Part shown: positions 49,391 to 59,294 of the stretch, piece by piece
Numbering within the stretch: position 1 is the stretch's first letter
Layout of the letters: each line of letters starts with the position of its first letter
DNA from: an uncultured Eubacteriales bacterium
GTDB taxonomy: Bacteria > Bacillota > Clostridia > Oscillospirales > Acutalibacteraceae
Direction of reading: 5' to 3'
Assembly: GCA_934456435.1 (NCBI GenBank)
Contig: CAKSHH010000008.1
Span: 27,682-91,681, forward strand
Length of the DNA: 64,000 bases
Position numbers and translations under genes: made by a program
The notes under the pieces: generated by a model
Told to the model about the DNA's origin: nothing
What the model saw: only the letters and a program-made list of their open reading frames with translations
Database searches by the model: none

Positions 49391-51673
49391 TTGAAGAACA
49401 ATGCAAACGGTTTTCTCAGACCGAAAAAAATAATAATGAAAAATCTTCAGCAGAGAACGATGGGACTTCTGGCGATTATTGTAATTCTCGGATTCGGCTC
49501 GGCTATGTTCGGTATGGGATATACCCAGCTTGTCAAGGGCGATTTCTTCAAAACCAAGGCGGAAACACAGCAGCTCAGCGATACGGCGATAACGGCACAG
49601 CGCGGAATAATTTACGATTCAAATATGTCCGTGCTTGCACAGAGTGCGTCTGCGTGGAAGGTTTCGCTCAACGCAACCGCTTTTGCCGACATTCCGAACG
49701 AGGCAAAGGAAAAGGTGTATTCGACCCTTGTTGAAACTCTCGGCGTTACAAGGGAGTATCTTGAAGACAAGGCTTCCTACAAGCAGTACAACAGCGTAAG
49801 CATAAAGACGAAAATCGAAAAGGAAACAAAGGATAAGCTTGAGGCGTTTGTCAAGGGTACGTTCAAGGACTCAAAGGGCAACGACCAGAGCTACGGTTCA
49901 ATCATTATGATTGACGAGGACGTTAAGCGTTACTATCCCTATTCGACGCTTGCGTCGCAGCTTATCGGTTTCACGGGAACTGACAACAACGGACTTTCCG
50001 GCTTGGAGTCGTACTACAACGGAACGCTCACCGGCGTCGACGGCAGAGTTATCTCGGCACGGAGCAATTCCTCCGTTGCCCAGGATATAGAGTATAAATC
50101 CGTCTATGAGGCAAAGCAGGGAACCAGCATTGTCCTCACTATCGACGAAACAATACAGCGTTACCTTGAAAACGCACTTACGAGCTGCTACCAAACAAGC
50201 AAGTGCAGCAGCTGCACCGGAATAGTTATGGACGTTGAAACGGGCGCGATACTTGCAATGTCCACGAAGGACGACTATGACCTCAACGCTCCGTACACGA
50301 TTCACGACAAGAAAAAGGCAGCCGAAATCGAAAAGATAACCGACCCGACCAAAAAGGAAGAAGCGTACCAGGAGGCAATGTTCTCGCAATGGCGCAATAG
50401 AGCGATTACGGACACATACGAGCCCGGCTCTGTTTTCAAGGTCATCACAATGGCGGCAGGTCTTGAGGAGAACGCGGTAAAATACGATGAAAAATTCACC
50501 TGCACGGGTTCAATACGAGTTGCCGACAGAACCTACTCCTGCCACAACACGGCGGGTCACGGCACACAGACCCTGACAGAGGGTCTTATGAACTCCTGCA
50601 ACCCGTATTTCATCACGATAGGACAGCGTCTCGGCGTCGATACGTTCTACAAGTATTTTGAAGCGTTCGGATTCACCGAAAAAACGGGAATTGATCTTCC
50701 GGGCGAGACTTCGCCGAAAGAGGGAGTAACGTACTTCAAAAAGGACACAATGACTAACGTAAACCTTGCCAGCTCATCGTTCGGCCAGTCTTTCCAGATC
50801 ACTCCGATTCAGATGATAACGGCAATCAATGCCGTCGCGAACGGCGGCAAATTGATGCAGCCCTATGTTGTCAGCAAAACTCTTGACACAGAGGGAAACG
50901 TTGTTTCGCAGAATCAGCCTGTTGAAAAGAGACAGGTCATCTCCGAATCGACCTCCGAAAAGATAATGGCTTCAATGGAGCAGGTTGCTCTTAACGGTAC
51001 GGCGAGAAACGCTTATGTTGCAGGCTTCCGCGTCGGCGGAAAAACAGGTACGTCGGATAAGCTTAATGATGTCGGTCAGGTTGCGGCTTCTTTCGTCGGT
51101 GTTGCACCGTCAAACGAGCCGAGAGTTACCGTGCTCATCGTTGTTGACGAGCCTGAGGGAGCAACAGGCGGCGGTGCCGTTGCGGCTCCTGTTGCCGGAG
51201 AGGTTATTGAAAACACGCTGACATATCTCAACGTTGAGCGTCAGTACAACGATTCGGAAAAGGCTCTGCTTGACGTGCAGGTGCCCAATGTAACGGGAAC
51301 CGAGGTCAGCGAGGCGGAAGCTTCACTCAATGAAAAGGAATTTAACGTTAAGGTTGTAGGCGAGGGAACAAAGGTTGTTTCCCAAATGCCTGCATCTGGA
51401 CAGTATATACCTCAGGGCGGAGTAGTCGTCCTCTACACTGAGGATCAGAAAAAGAAGCTCAAAACCGAGGTGCCGGATTTCCTCGGAATGACGATAACGG
51501 AGGCAAACTATGCCGCCGTAAATGCCGGAATAAACATTAAGGTATCGGGAAATTCTCTGTCGGATTCGACTCTGACAGCTTACAGGCAAAGCTCGGCAAA
51601 GGGAACCGAAATTGAATACGGCTCTACGGTGACTGTTTACTTCAGAACCACGACGGGAATTTCAGACCATTGA
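49391..51673 (+). CDS. spoVD: Class B penicillin-binding protein with PASTA domains (SpoVD/PBP2B/FtsI type)
   Basis: About 760 residues; septal or spore-cortex transpeptidase. One membrane helix near residues 24-44, a dimerisation domain (AQRGIIYDSN), the transpeptidase domain with SVFK (in YEPGSVFKVITMA), SCNP and GGKTGTSDK, and two C-terminal PASTA domains (VPNVTGTEVSEAEASL and VPDFLGMTITEANYAA). I favour the TTG at 49391, which has AAAGGATGA just upstream; ATG 49436 and GTG 49331 are alternatives. Both PbpB and SpoVD have this architecture and only one copy lies here, so the symbol is provisional. Confidence 0.9.
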   Translation: MKNNANGFLRPKKIIMKNLQQRTMGLLAIIVILGFGSAMFGMGYTQLVKGDFFKTKAETQQLSDTAITAQRGIIYDSNMSVLAQSASAWKVSLNATAFADIPNEAKEKVYSTLVETLGVTREYLEDKASYKQYNSVSIKTKIEKETKDKLEAFVKGTFKDSKGNDQSYGSIIMIDEDVKRYYPYSTLASQLIGFTGTDNNGLSGLESYYNGTLTGVDGRVISARSNSSVAQDIEYKSVYEAKQGTSIVLTIDETIQRYLENALTSCYQTSKCSSCTGIVMDVETGAILAMSTKDDYDLNAPYTIHDKKKAAEIEKITDPTKKEEAYQEAMFSQWRNRAITDTYEPGSVFKVITMAAGLEENAVKYDEKFTCTGSIRVADRTYSCHNTAGHGTQTLTEGLMNSCNPYFITIGQRLGVDTFYKYFEAFGFTEKTGIDLPGETSPKEGVTYFKKDTMTNVNLASSSFGQSFQITPIQMITAINAVANGGKLMQPYVVSKTLDTEGNVVSQNQPVEKRQVISESTSEKIMASMEQVALNGTARNAYVAGFRVGGKTGTSDKLNDVGQVAASFVGVAPSNEPRVTVLIVVDEPEGATGGGAVAAPVAGEVIENTLTYLNVERQYNDSEKALLDVQVPNVTGTEVSEAEASLNEKEFNVKVVGEGTKVVSQMPASGQYIPQGGVVVLYTEDQKKKLKTEVPDFLGMTITEANYAAVNAGINIKVSGNSLSDSTLTAYRQSSAKGTEIEYGSTVTVYFRTTTGISDH

Positions 51674-51695
51674 CGCATTAACCCGGAGGTAGGTT

Positions 51696-53129
51696 ATGAG
51701 ACTGCATGAATTGCTTGACGGAATTGAAACAAGAACCGGATACACACTTAACCCGGAAATATCAAATGTTACCGACGATTCAAGAAATGTAAGGAAGTCA
51801 AGCGCTTTTGTATGCATAAGGGGACACAAACACGACGGTCACGACTACGCGAAAAAGGCTTTGGAAAAGGGCGCGGCAATCGTTATATGCGACCATGACA
51901 TCGGCGTTTCCAAAAGCATCGTTGTCGGCGATACGCGAAAGGCTTATGCGCTGATGTGTGCCAACTATTACGGCAACTGCCACAGAAAGATGAAAATGAT
52001 CGGAGTGACGGGCACCAACGGCAAAACTACCACGGCGTTTATAATTAAAAGAATACTCGAAGAAAACGGCTACAAGGTGGGTCTGATAGGGACGGTCGGA
52101 GTACAGATTGGAAAAGAGAAGTATCCTGCCGACTACACAACTCCCGATTCGGCGACGCTGCACCGCTACTTTTATATGATGAAAATGGCAGGCTGTGACG
52201 TGTGCGTATGTGAGGTTTCGTCCCAGTCGCTGTCTCAGCAGAGGGTGTACGGAATAAACTTTGACATTTCCGTTTTCACCAATCTGTCACGCGAGCATCT
52301 TGATTACCACAAAAAAATGGAGTCCTACGCCGAAGCAAAGGCAGAGCTGATGAAGATAAGCGACATTTCCGTGATAAACGCGGACGACGAATATGCCGAA
52401 TATATGAAAAAGAATGCCAAAGGCAAAACGCTTACCTACGCGATTGATTCGGACGCCGACGTGAAAGCCGAAAATGTCAAACTTCTGCACGACGGAGTGA
52501 GCTATACCCTCCGAACCCGAAAGGGCGCTTTTGACATAGATTACGGAGTTATAGGCAGGTTCTCCGTCTACAACTCAATGGCGGCGTTAGCCGTGTGCTC
52601 CCTGATGAATGTCGATTCACAGCGAGCCGTCAAAGCTGTGGCACAGATGAACAACGTCTGCGGCAGAACAGAAAAGGTTGAAAACAGCAAAGGTATAAAC
52701 ATAATAATAGATTTTGCACATACTCCCGATTCGCTGGAAAATGTGCTGAAAACGGTAAAGAATATATATGATAAGCGGGTCATCACGGTGTTCGGCTGCG
52801 GCGGTGACAGGGACAGAACGAAAAGACCGATAATGGGCGAACTCGCCTGTCGGTATTCAGACATTGTTTATGTCACGTCCGACAATCCGAGGACAGAGGA
52901 TCCCGAAAAAATCATTGACGATATTGTAAAGAATCTTGACAGTAATTCCTATGTCAGGATCGCCGACAGAACCGAGGCAATCCGCGCGGCAATTGTTGAA
53001 GCCAAACCGGGCGACACGGTTCTGATAGCCGGCAAGGGACACGAAAAGTACCAGATAAAGGGTACGGAGAAGTTCCGATATGATGAAAGAGAAATTATAA
53101 GGAAAATACTTGATAATGAGGCGAACTGA
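51696..53129 (+). CDS. murE: UDP-MurNAc-tripeptide synthetase MurE (meso-DAP type)
   Basis: 477 residues; adds the third amino acid of the peptidoglycan stem. ATP loop GVTGTNGKTTTAF (about 108-120); DNPRTEDP (about 400-407) is the motif that selects meso-diaminopimelate, so the wall is DAP-type. ATG 51696 follows CCGGAGGTAGGTT. Stop lies 4 bases before murF. Confidence 0.96.
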   Translation: MRLHELLDGIETRTGYTLNPEISNVTDDSRNVRKSSAFVCIRGHKHDGHDYAKKALEKGAAIVICDHDIGVSKSIVVGDTRKAYALMCANYYGNCHRKMKMIGVTGTNGKTTTAFIIKRILEENGYKVGLIGTVGVQIGKEKYPADYTTPDSATLHRYFYMMKMAGCDVCVCEVSSQSLSQQRVYGINFDISVFTNLSREHLDYHKKMESYAEAKAELMKISDISVINADDEYAEYMKKNAKGKTLTYAIDSDADVKAENVKLLHDGVSYTLRTRKGAFDIDYGVIGRFSVYNSMAALAVCSLMNVDSQRAVKAVAQMNNVCGRTEKVENSKGINIIIDFAHTPDSLENVLKTVKNIYDKRVITVFGCGGDRDRTKRPIMGELACRYSDIVYVTSDNPRTEDPEKIIDDIVKNLDSNSYVRIADRTEAIRAAIVEAKPGDTVLIAGKGHEKYQIKGTEKFRYDEREIIRKILDNEAN

Positions 53130-53133
53130 ACAA

Positions 53134-54501
53134 ATGAAAAAGCTTAATTTAAAACAAATTGCCGATGCGGTCGGCGGAAAATGCGAAGGTAACGCAGAAA
53201 TCGAAATCAAGAGTATCTGCATAGATTCAAGAGCCTGCGAAGAGGGCTGTCTCTATGTTGCGATAAAGGGCGAAAACTTTGACGGACACGTTTTCACGGC
53301 TTCCGCTTTGGAAAACGGTGCGTCTGCGGCGATGATTCATCACGATGTTGACGCAAAGGGCTCGTTCATCAGGGTGAACGATACCCATGAAGCGCTCAAG
53401 ACGCTTGCCCATTGGTACAGAACGACCTTTGATATCCCCGTTGTGGGACTGACGGGAAGTGTCGGAAAAACAACGACAAAGGAAATGACGTGGTGCGTCC
53501 TCAGCGAGAAGTTCAACACGCTGAAAACCGAGGGCAACCTCAACAACAATATCGGTCTTCCACGCACTCTGCTTCGTATGGAGCCGGATACCCAAGCCGC
53601 AGTCATCGAAATGGGAATGAGCGACAGGGGAGAAATCTCCGAGCTGTCGCGTATTGCGGAGCCGACTGCGGCGATAATAAGCAACATCGGCGTTTCCCAC
53701 ATTGAGAATCTCGGCTCAAGGGAGAATATTCTCAAAGCGAAGCTTGAAATTCTTGATGGACTGCGTGAAAACTGCCCGATAATGCTCAACGGCGACGATC
53801 CGTATCTTGCCGGAGCGGTTATAGAGGGTCACCCCGTATTCTATTACGGAATTGATGACAAAACCTGCGATTACAGGGCAGTCAATATCGAACAGGGTGA
53901 CGATGAAACAGCATTTGACGTAATCTACAACGGCGATAAGACTCAGCGCATAACAATTCCGACAATCGGCAGACACAATGTTTACAATGCGCTTGCCGCG
54001 TTTGCAACGGGTATGCAGCTCGGCGTTACGCCCGAAGAAGCGGCGAGGGGACTTGCAAAGTATGTGCCGTCGGGTATGAGACAGCGTATGAAAATCGTTG
54101 ACGGCATCAGATTTATTGAGGACTGCTACAACGCAAGCCCCGATTCACAGCGCGCGTCGCTCAAAATGCTTTCCGAGCTCAAAGCCGACAGGAAAATTGC
54201 GGTTCTCGGCGATATGCTCGAACTGGGCGCAATAAGCGAGGAATCGCACAGAAACGCGGGACTGCTTGTTGCCAAGTCAAAGGCGGATATTCTTTTCACC
54301 TACGGCGAAAGGTCGCTTGCCACGGCGCAAAAGGCGAGGGAGTGCGGCGTGCCGGAGGTATATGATTTCACAGACAAAAAAGCTCTTGCGGATAAGCTTT
54401 TTGAAATTCTCAAGCCGGGCGACGCCGTCCTCTTCAAGGCGAGCCGCGGAATGGCTTTGGAAGACATAATAAATGACATATATAAAAGAATGGATAAATA
54501 A
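53134..54501 (+). CDS. murF: UDP-MurNAc-pentapeptide synthetase MurF
   Basis: 455 residues; adds D-Ala-D-Ala to the UDP-MurNAc tripeptide. ATP loop GLTGSVGKTTTKEM, EMGMSDRGEI, and EDCYNASPDS are typical. ATG 53134 follows GAGGCGAAC across the murE stop; an ATG at 53110 inside murE is not favoured. It sits between murE and mraY as in E. coli; Bacillus lacks it here. Confidence 0.95.
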   Translation: MKKLNLKQIADAVGGKCEGNAEIEIKSICIDSRACEEGCLYVAIKGENFDGHVFTASALENGASAAMIHHDVDAKGSFIRVNDTHEALKTLAHWYRTTFDIPVVGLTGSVGKTTTKEMTWCVLSEKFNTLKTEGNLNNNIGLPRTLLRMEPDTQAAVIEMGMSDRGEISELSRIAEPTAAIISNIGVSHIENLGSRENILKAKLEILDGLRENCPIMLNGDDPYLAGAVIEGHPVFYYGIDDKTCDYRAVNIEQGDDETAFDVIYNGDKTQRITIPTIGRHNVYNALAAFATGMQLGVTPEEAARGLAKYVPSGMRQRMKIVDGIRFIEDCYNASPDSQRASLKMLSELKADRKIAVLGDMLELGAISEESHRNAGLLVAKSKADILFTYGERSLATAQKARECGVPEVYDFTDKKALADKLFEILKPGDAVLFKASRGMALEDIINDIYKRMDK

Positions 54502-54566
54502 AATTAACTTAGTAAACGCCGATATATGTCGGAATACTAAAGGGTTGAAAGGATACGGGTGAAACA

Positions 54567-55589
54567 ATGAACAGCTATCTTGCACTTATACTCAGCGCAG
54601 CCGGAGCATTCGGAATTACCGCTCTGCTCGGCTATGTGATCATTCCATGGCTTCACAAGCTCAAATTCGGTCAGACGATTCTTGAAATCGGACCGAAGTG
54701 GCACAAGAAGAAGCAGGGGACACCGACAATGGGCGGAATTATGTTCATTATCGGAATCTTCTGCGCGGCGGCAATAGTTTTGATAATCAACTCGGTCACG
54801 GGAAACACGCTCGGAATTGCGGACAGCGAAAAAACCAAGCTGTGGGCAGGTCTTATCATGGCGCTGATGTTCGGAGCCGTCGGTTTCGCCGATGACTACA
54901 TAAAGGTTGTCAAAAAGCGTAATCTCGGACTTTCTATACTTCAGAAGACGATCTTCCAGCTCATAATATGCGCGGCATATCTTACCAGCCTGTTCCTTGC
55001 TATGGATAAGGACCCGTATATGTTCATTCCGTTCCTCGGCAACGTTTCGCTCGGAATATGGTTCTGGGTGCTCGGCGTGTGTGTGCTTTACGGTGCTATA
55101 AATGCGGTAAACTTTACCGACGGAATAGACGGTCTCTGCTCTTCCGTTACTGCGACAGCCGCGGCAAGCTTTATCATAATGGCAGTTGTCCACAAGTGCT
55201 TCGGTGTCGGCATAGTCGCGGCGGCGCTTCTCGGCGGTTGTATGGGCTTCTTTGTGTGGAACAAATTTCCTGCCAAGGTCTTTATGGGCGACACAGGTTC
55301 AATGTTCCTCGGCGGACTGGTCGTAGCAATCGCTTATGCCTTTGACTGCCCGATAATTCTTATCCTTACGGGTATAATCTATTTCATAGAGGGACTTTCC
55401 GACGTTATCCAGATCGGATATTTCAAGCTCACACACGGCAAGAGAATATTCAGAATGGCTCCGATACACCATCATTTTGAGATGGGCGGATGGAGCGAAA
55501 AGAAGATTGACGGCGTTTTCTGTATCGTCAACCTCATCGGCGGAATCCTCGGCATTGTCCTGATGTACTACGGCGGATTCCAAAAATAA
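54567..55589 (+). CDS. mraY: Phospho-MurNAc-pentapeptide translocase MraY
   Basis: 340 residues, ten membrane helices; makes lipid I on undecaprenyl phosphate. FADDYIKV, NFTDGIDGLCSS and KVFMGDTGSMFLGG carry the catalytic Asp residues, and PIHHHFE is the conserved His loop. ATG 54567 follows GAAAGGATACGGGTGAAACA. 65-base gap from murF; no separate terminator seen. Confidence 0.96.
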   Translation: MNSYLALILSAAGAFGITALLGYVIIPWLHKLKFGQTILEIGPKWHKKKQGTPTMGGIMFIIGIFCAAAIVLIINSVTGNTLGIADSEKTKLWAGLIMALMFGAVGFADDYIKVVKKRNLGLSILQKTIFQLIICAAYLTSLFLAMDKDPYMFIPFLGNVSLGIWFWVLGVCVLYGAINAVNFTDGIDGLCSSVTATAAASFIIMAVVHKCFGVGIVAAALLGGCMGFFVWNKFPAKVFMGDTGSMFLGGLVVAIAYAFDCPIILILTGIIYFIEGLSDVIQIGYFKLTHGKRIFRMAPIHHHFEMGGWSEKKIDGVFCIVNLIGGILGIVLMYYGGFQK

Positions 55590-55610
55590 AAACAAAGGGG
55601 GATACGGAGA

Positions 55611-56849
55611 ATGTCATCTGAACAGCTCAGACAGACGGCGGAAAAGAACAGTGCTTCCGCCCCGAAAAAGAATAAAAAGAAAATTCAAATCTTCGGCCTT
55701 GACCTGTTCATAGGCGGCGGCTTTGACATAGTGTATATGATACTCGTGTTCATGCTCCTGACTATCGGACTGGTGATGATGTTTTCCGCGAGCTATATCA
55801 GCGCAAAATATGACCAGTCAACAGGCTATGACCCGACCTATTATATAAAAAGGCAGCTCGGCTTTGCCCTTGTCGGTATTGCGCTGATGTTTGTCATTTC
55901 ACGCATAAATCCCGAACTGATGAAAAAAGCGACTCCCGTGATTGCGGGAATATCGGTTATTTTGCTGGTTCTCGTCCTCATACACCCGGCGGTTATCCCC
56001 GGCAAGGAGGAGTTCAAGCGCTGGCTCAATCTCGGAATCGTATTCCAGCCCTCAGACGTTGCAAAGCTCGGTATAATAATGCTGTTTGCCTGGCTTCTCG
56101 AAAAGTTCAGACATCAGATCGAGACCAAATGGTGGGTTGCACTTGCACTTTTCGCTTTGCTCGGTTTCTTCTGTATTCTTATTTATCTTGAAAAGCACCT
56201 TTCCTGTACGATACTTGTTCTTTTGATAGGAATTTGTATGCTGTTCCTCGGCGGAGTTGACAGACGCTGGTTTATCCTCGGCATTGCCGCAGGCGTACTG
56301 CTGATTGTTGTCGTTGTCGCGTTCAGAGACAAGATTCTTGACCCGTATCAGGCAGGAAGAATCGACTCGTTCATTCACAAGGATTACGATGATACCGATT
56401 CGCGCTGGCAGACGAACCAGTCACTTTTCGCTTTGGGATCGGGCGGATTTTTCGGACTCGGCCTCGGCAATTCGAGACAGAAATATCTTTATATGCCCGA
56501 ACCGCAAAACGACTTCATCTTTGCCATTGTCGGCGAAGAACTCGGCTTTTTCCGCTGTGCGCTCATAATTCTGCTTTTTGCCGCGCTTGTTTTCCGCGGA
56601 TTCGTTATTGCTATGAGAGCGAAAAGTATGTTTGAACGCTTGCTCGTTCTCGGAATATCTCTCCAGGTCGGCTTGCAGACGATACTGAATATACTTGTTG
56701 TAACGGATCTGATGCCGAACACGGGAATTTCACTTCCGTTCTTCAGCTACGGCGGAACCGCCTTGGTTATGCAGCTTGTGGAAATGGGAATTGTGCTCGC
56801 CGTGTCAAGATCGGGAGACAGAAAGAAGAGGGCGAAGAAAGATGCTTAA
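55611..56849 (+). CDS. ftsW: SEDS-family glycosyltransferase FtsW/SpoVE
   Basis: 412 residues, ten membrane helices after a polar N-terminal tail of about 40 residues rich in Lys. SEDS motifs: KEEFKRWLNLGIVFQPSD, RIDSFIHKDYDDTDSRWQTNQSL, GLGLGNSRQKYLYMPEPQNDFIFAIVGEELG. It polymerises lipid II with the class B PBP of this operon. Stop lies 8 bases inside murG. murD, usually next to it in Bacillus-type clusters, is absent. Confidence 0.94.
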   Translation: MSSEQLRQTAEKNSASAPKKNKKKIQIFGLDLFIGGGFDIVYMILVFMLLTIGLVMMFSASYISAKYDQSTGYDPTYYIKRQLGFALVGIALMFVISRINPELMKKATPVIAGISVILLVLVLIHPAVIPGKEEFKRWLNLGIVFQPSDVAKLGIIMLFAWLLEKFRHQIETKWWVALALFALLGFFCILIYLEKHLSCTILVLLIGICMLFLGGVDRRWFILGIAAGVLLIVVVVAFRDKILDPYQAGRIDSFIHKDYDDTDSRWQTNQSLFALGSGGFFGLGLGNSRQKYLYMPEPQNDFIFAIVGEELGFFRCALIILLFAALVFRGFVIAMRAKSMFERLLVLGISLQVGLQTILNILVVTDLMPNTGISLPFFSYGGTALVMQLVEMGIVLAVSRSGDRKKRAKKDA

Positions 56850-57969
56850 CAATAAAAAAATTCTTTTTGCAACGGGCGGAACGGGCGGACACATCAACCC
56901 GGCGCTCGCCGTTGCAGGTTACATAAGAGACAATTATCCGAATGCCGAAATTCTCTTTGTCGGAACTGCGGACAGAATGGAAGCACAGCTTGTGCCGGCG
57001 GCAGGATACAATTTCAGAACGATTGAAATTCAGGGCTTCAGCCGTGAAATGAATATTTCGGGATTGAAGCACAATTTAAAGACTCTGCGCCTTTTGATTA
57101 AATCGGAGGGACAGGCAAAGAAAATAATCAAGGACTTTGCTCCCGATGTTGTTATCGGCTTCGGCGGCTACGTCAGCGGTCCCGTGCTCAGCGTTGCGGC
57201 GGATATGGGAATCCCGACGGCAATACACGAGCAGAACGCGTTTCCGGGAGTGACCAACAAAAATCTCGCAAAGAAGGTCGACCGTGTTATGCTTACGGCA
57301 AAGGAAGCCGAAAAGCTCTTCAAGCCGAAGAATCCATGCGTGGTTACGGGACTTCCGATAAGAAGTGAAATAATAAACGCAAACCGTGAATTTTCGCGAG
57401 CCGAGATGGGACTTGACGCAAGACCGCTGATTCTTTCCATGGGCGGCAGTCTCGGAGCAAAGGCTCTCAATGAATCAATGAAATATCTCATCGGAGAAAG
57501 ATATAAAAAACACGATTGCTACTACCTGCACGCCACCGGAAAAGCGGGAACAGCCATGCCCGAAGAGCTCCAAAAGGAGTACGGATTCAGCCTTTCCGAT
57601 GAACCGCAGATAATGATACGCGAATACATAAATGATATGGATCGCTGTCTTTCCGCCGCCGATCTTATCGTCTGCCGCGCCGGAGCAAGTACGCTCAGTG
57701 AGATAGAAGCTCTCGGCAAGCCGTCGATACTTATTCCTTACCCTTATGCGGCGGAAAATCATCAATACTATAACGCTAAAACCTTGGCAGACGTTGACGC
57801 GGCTGTGATTATAGAGGAAAAGGATCTCACGGGTGAAAAACTGCTCGCGGAGGTCGAAAGACTGATTTCAGACCCGTCGAAGCTCAAAAAGATGGGTGAA
57901 AACGCCAAAGAGACCGCAATTCTCGATGCTTCAAAGCGAATAACCGACTGCCTTTGTGAAATTGTTTAG
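56842..57969 (+). CDS. murG: UDP-GlcNAc:lipid I GlcNAc transferase MurG
   Basis: 375 residues, GT-B fold; makes lipid II on the inner membrane face. FATGGTGGHINPALA (G-loop 1), FGGYVSGPV, HEQNAFPG and CRAGASTLSEIEALGKPSILIPYPYA (UDP-GlcNAc site) are present. ATG 56842 overlaps the end of ftsW by 8 bases and follows GAGGGCGAAGAA. Length is normal. Confidence 0.96.
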   Translation: MLNNKKILFATGGTGGHINPALAVAGYIRDNYPNAEILFVGTADRMEAQLVPAAGYNFRTIEIQGFSREMNISGLKHNLKTLRLLIKSEGQAKKIIKDFAPDVVIGFGGYVSGPVLSVAADMGIPTAIHEQNAFPGVTNKNLAKKVDRVMLTAKEAEKLFKPKNPCVVTGLPIRSEIINANREFSRAEMGLDARPLILSMGGSLGAKALNESMKYLIGERYKKHDCYYLHATGKAGTAMPEELQKEYGFSLSDEPQIMIREYINDMDRCLSAADLIVCRAGASTLSEIEALGKPSILIPYPYAAENHQYYNAKTLADVDAAVIIEEKDLTGEKLLAEVERLISDPSKLKKMGENAKETAILDASKRITDCLCEIV

Positions 57970-58038
57970 GTAATTAACACTTTTCGGAATCTGTCATAAA
58001 CTGAGAACAGATTGATATTTTCCGAAAGGGTGCGATAT

Positions 58039-59292
58039 ATGAGTCGTTTTATTGTCGAGGGCGGCAGAAGACTCGGCGGCAGGCTGAAAATCCAGGGTGC
58101 TAAAAACAGCGCGCTTCCGATACTTGCCGCGACGGTTGCTGTCGGCAGACCGTGCGTGATACATAACTGCCCGATACTGACGGATATCGAAGCGACGCTT
58201 TCAATCTTGAAGTCGCTGGGCTGTGAGGTGCATCGGAGCGGCAATTCGGTTTCGGTTGACAGCTCACGAATGAGCTTTGCCGAAATACCCGATTCGCTTA
58301 TGCGCGAAATGCGCTCGTCGATTATTTTTCTCGGAGCCTTGATATCGAGGACTGGAGAAGCGAGCGTCTGTGCACCGGGCGGATGCGATATCGGTATGAG
58401 ACCGATTGATCTGCATTTGTTCGCGATGGAAAAGCTCGGTGTGAATCTTGTTGAAGAGCACGGACACATAAAGTGCAGATGCCAAAAAACCACGGGGGCT
58501 AAAATTACTCTCTCTTTTCCGAGCGTCGGAGCGACGGAAAATGTTATTCTGGCATCGCTGAGATGTTTGGGAACAACGACAATAATCAATGCTGCCCGCG
58601 AGCCGGAAATAGTTGACCTTGCGCGGTTCCTTAATTCGTGCGGCGCGCGAATAAGCGGTGCAGGCGAGAGTACGGTCACAATCGAGGGCGTTGACAGACT
58701 TTTCCCGACGCAGTATACGGTTATGCCGGACAGAATAGCCGCGTGCACCTATATGACGGCTGCCGCGGTGACGGGTTCGGATATCCTGCTGGAGGACGTT
58801 GCCCCTAATCATCTTGCGCCTATTCTGCAATGCTTTGAACAAAGCGGATGCAGGATCAACGCTTCGGCAAACAGACTGAGGCTGACCTCTTCGGGTAATC
58901 TCCGCAGCATCGGAACGATAAGAACAATGCCTTATCCCGGCTTCCCGACCGACTGCCAGGCGCTGATAATGACGATGGCAAGCGTGTCAGAGGGAACTAC
59001 CGTTATCTGCGAGAATATATTTGAAAACAGGTTTCGGCACGCGTCGGAGCTTAACCGAATGGGCGCGAACATAAGCGTTCATGATAAAATTGCCATTGTA
59101 AACGGCGTCCGCAGGCTTCAGGGCGCTTCGGTTTGCGCGCATGACCTCAGAGCAGGCGCGGCGCTGACCGTTGCGGGACTCTGTGCCGAGGGCACAACAA
59201 CGGTTGAAAATGTGCATTTCATAGACAGGGGATATGAGTCTCTTGAAAAGAGCCTGACCTTTATAGGAGCAAAAATAAAAAGGATTGACTGA
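58039..59292 (+). CDS. murA: UDP-GlcNAc 1-carboxyvinyltransferase MurA
   Basis: 417 residues; transfers enolpyruvate from PEP to UDP-GlcNAc, the first committed wall step. IQGAKNSALPILAATV at the N-terminus, and APGGCDIGMRPIDLHL with the catalytic Cys (fosfomycin target). ATG 58039 follows GAAAGGGTGCGAT. It occupies the place where murB lies in Bacillus, between murG and divIB; 69 bases separate it from murG. Confidence 0.95.
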   Translation: MSRFIVEGGRRLGGRLKIQGAKNSALPILAATVAVGRPCVIHNCPILTDIEATLSILKSLGCEVHRSGNSVSVDSSRMSFAEIPDSLMREMRSSIIFLGALISRTGEASVCAPGGCDIGMRPIDLHLFAMEKLGVNLVEEHGHIKCRCQKTTGAKITLSFPSVGATENVILASLRCLGTTTIINAAREPEIVDLARFLNSCGARISGAGESTVTIEGVDRLFPTQYTVMPDRIAACTYMTAAAVTGSDILLEDVAPNHLAPILQCFEQSGCRINASANRLRLTSSGNLRSIGTIRTMPYPGFPTDCQALIMTMASVSEGTTVICENIFENRFRHASELNRMGANISVHDKIAIVNGVRRLQGASVCAHDLRAGAALTVAGLCAEGTTTVENVHFIDRGYESLEKSLTFIGAKIKRID

Positions 59293-59294
59293 CG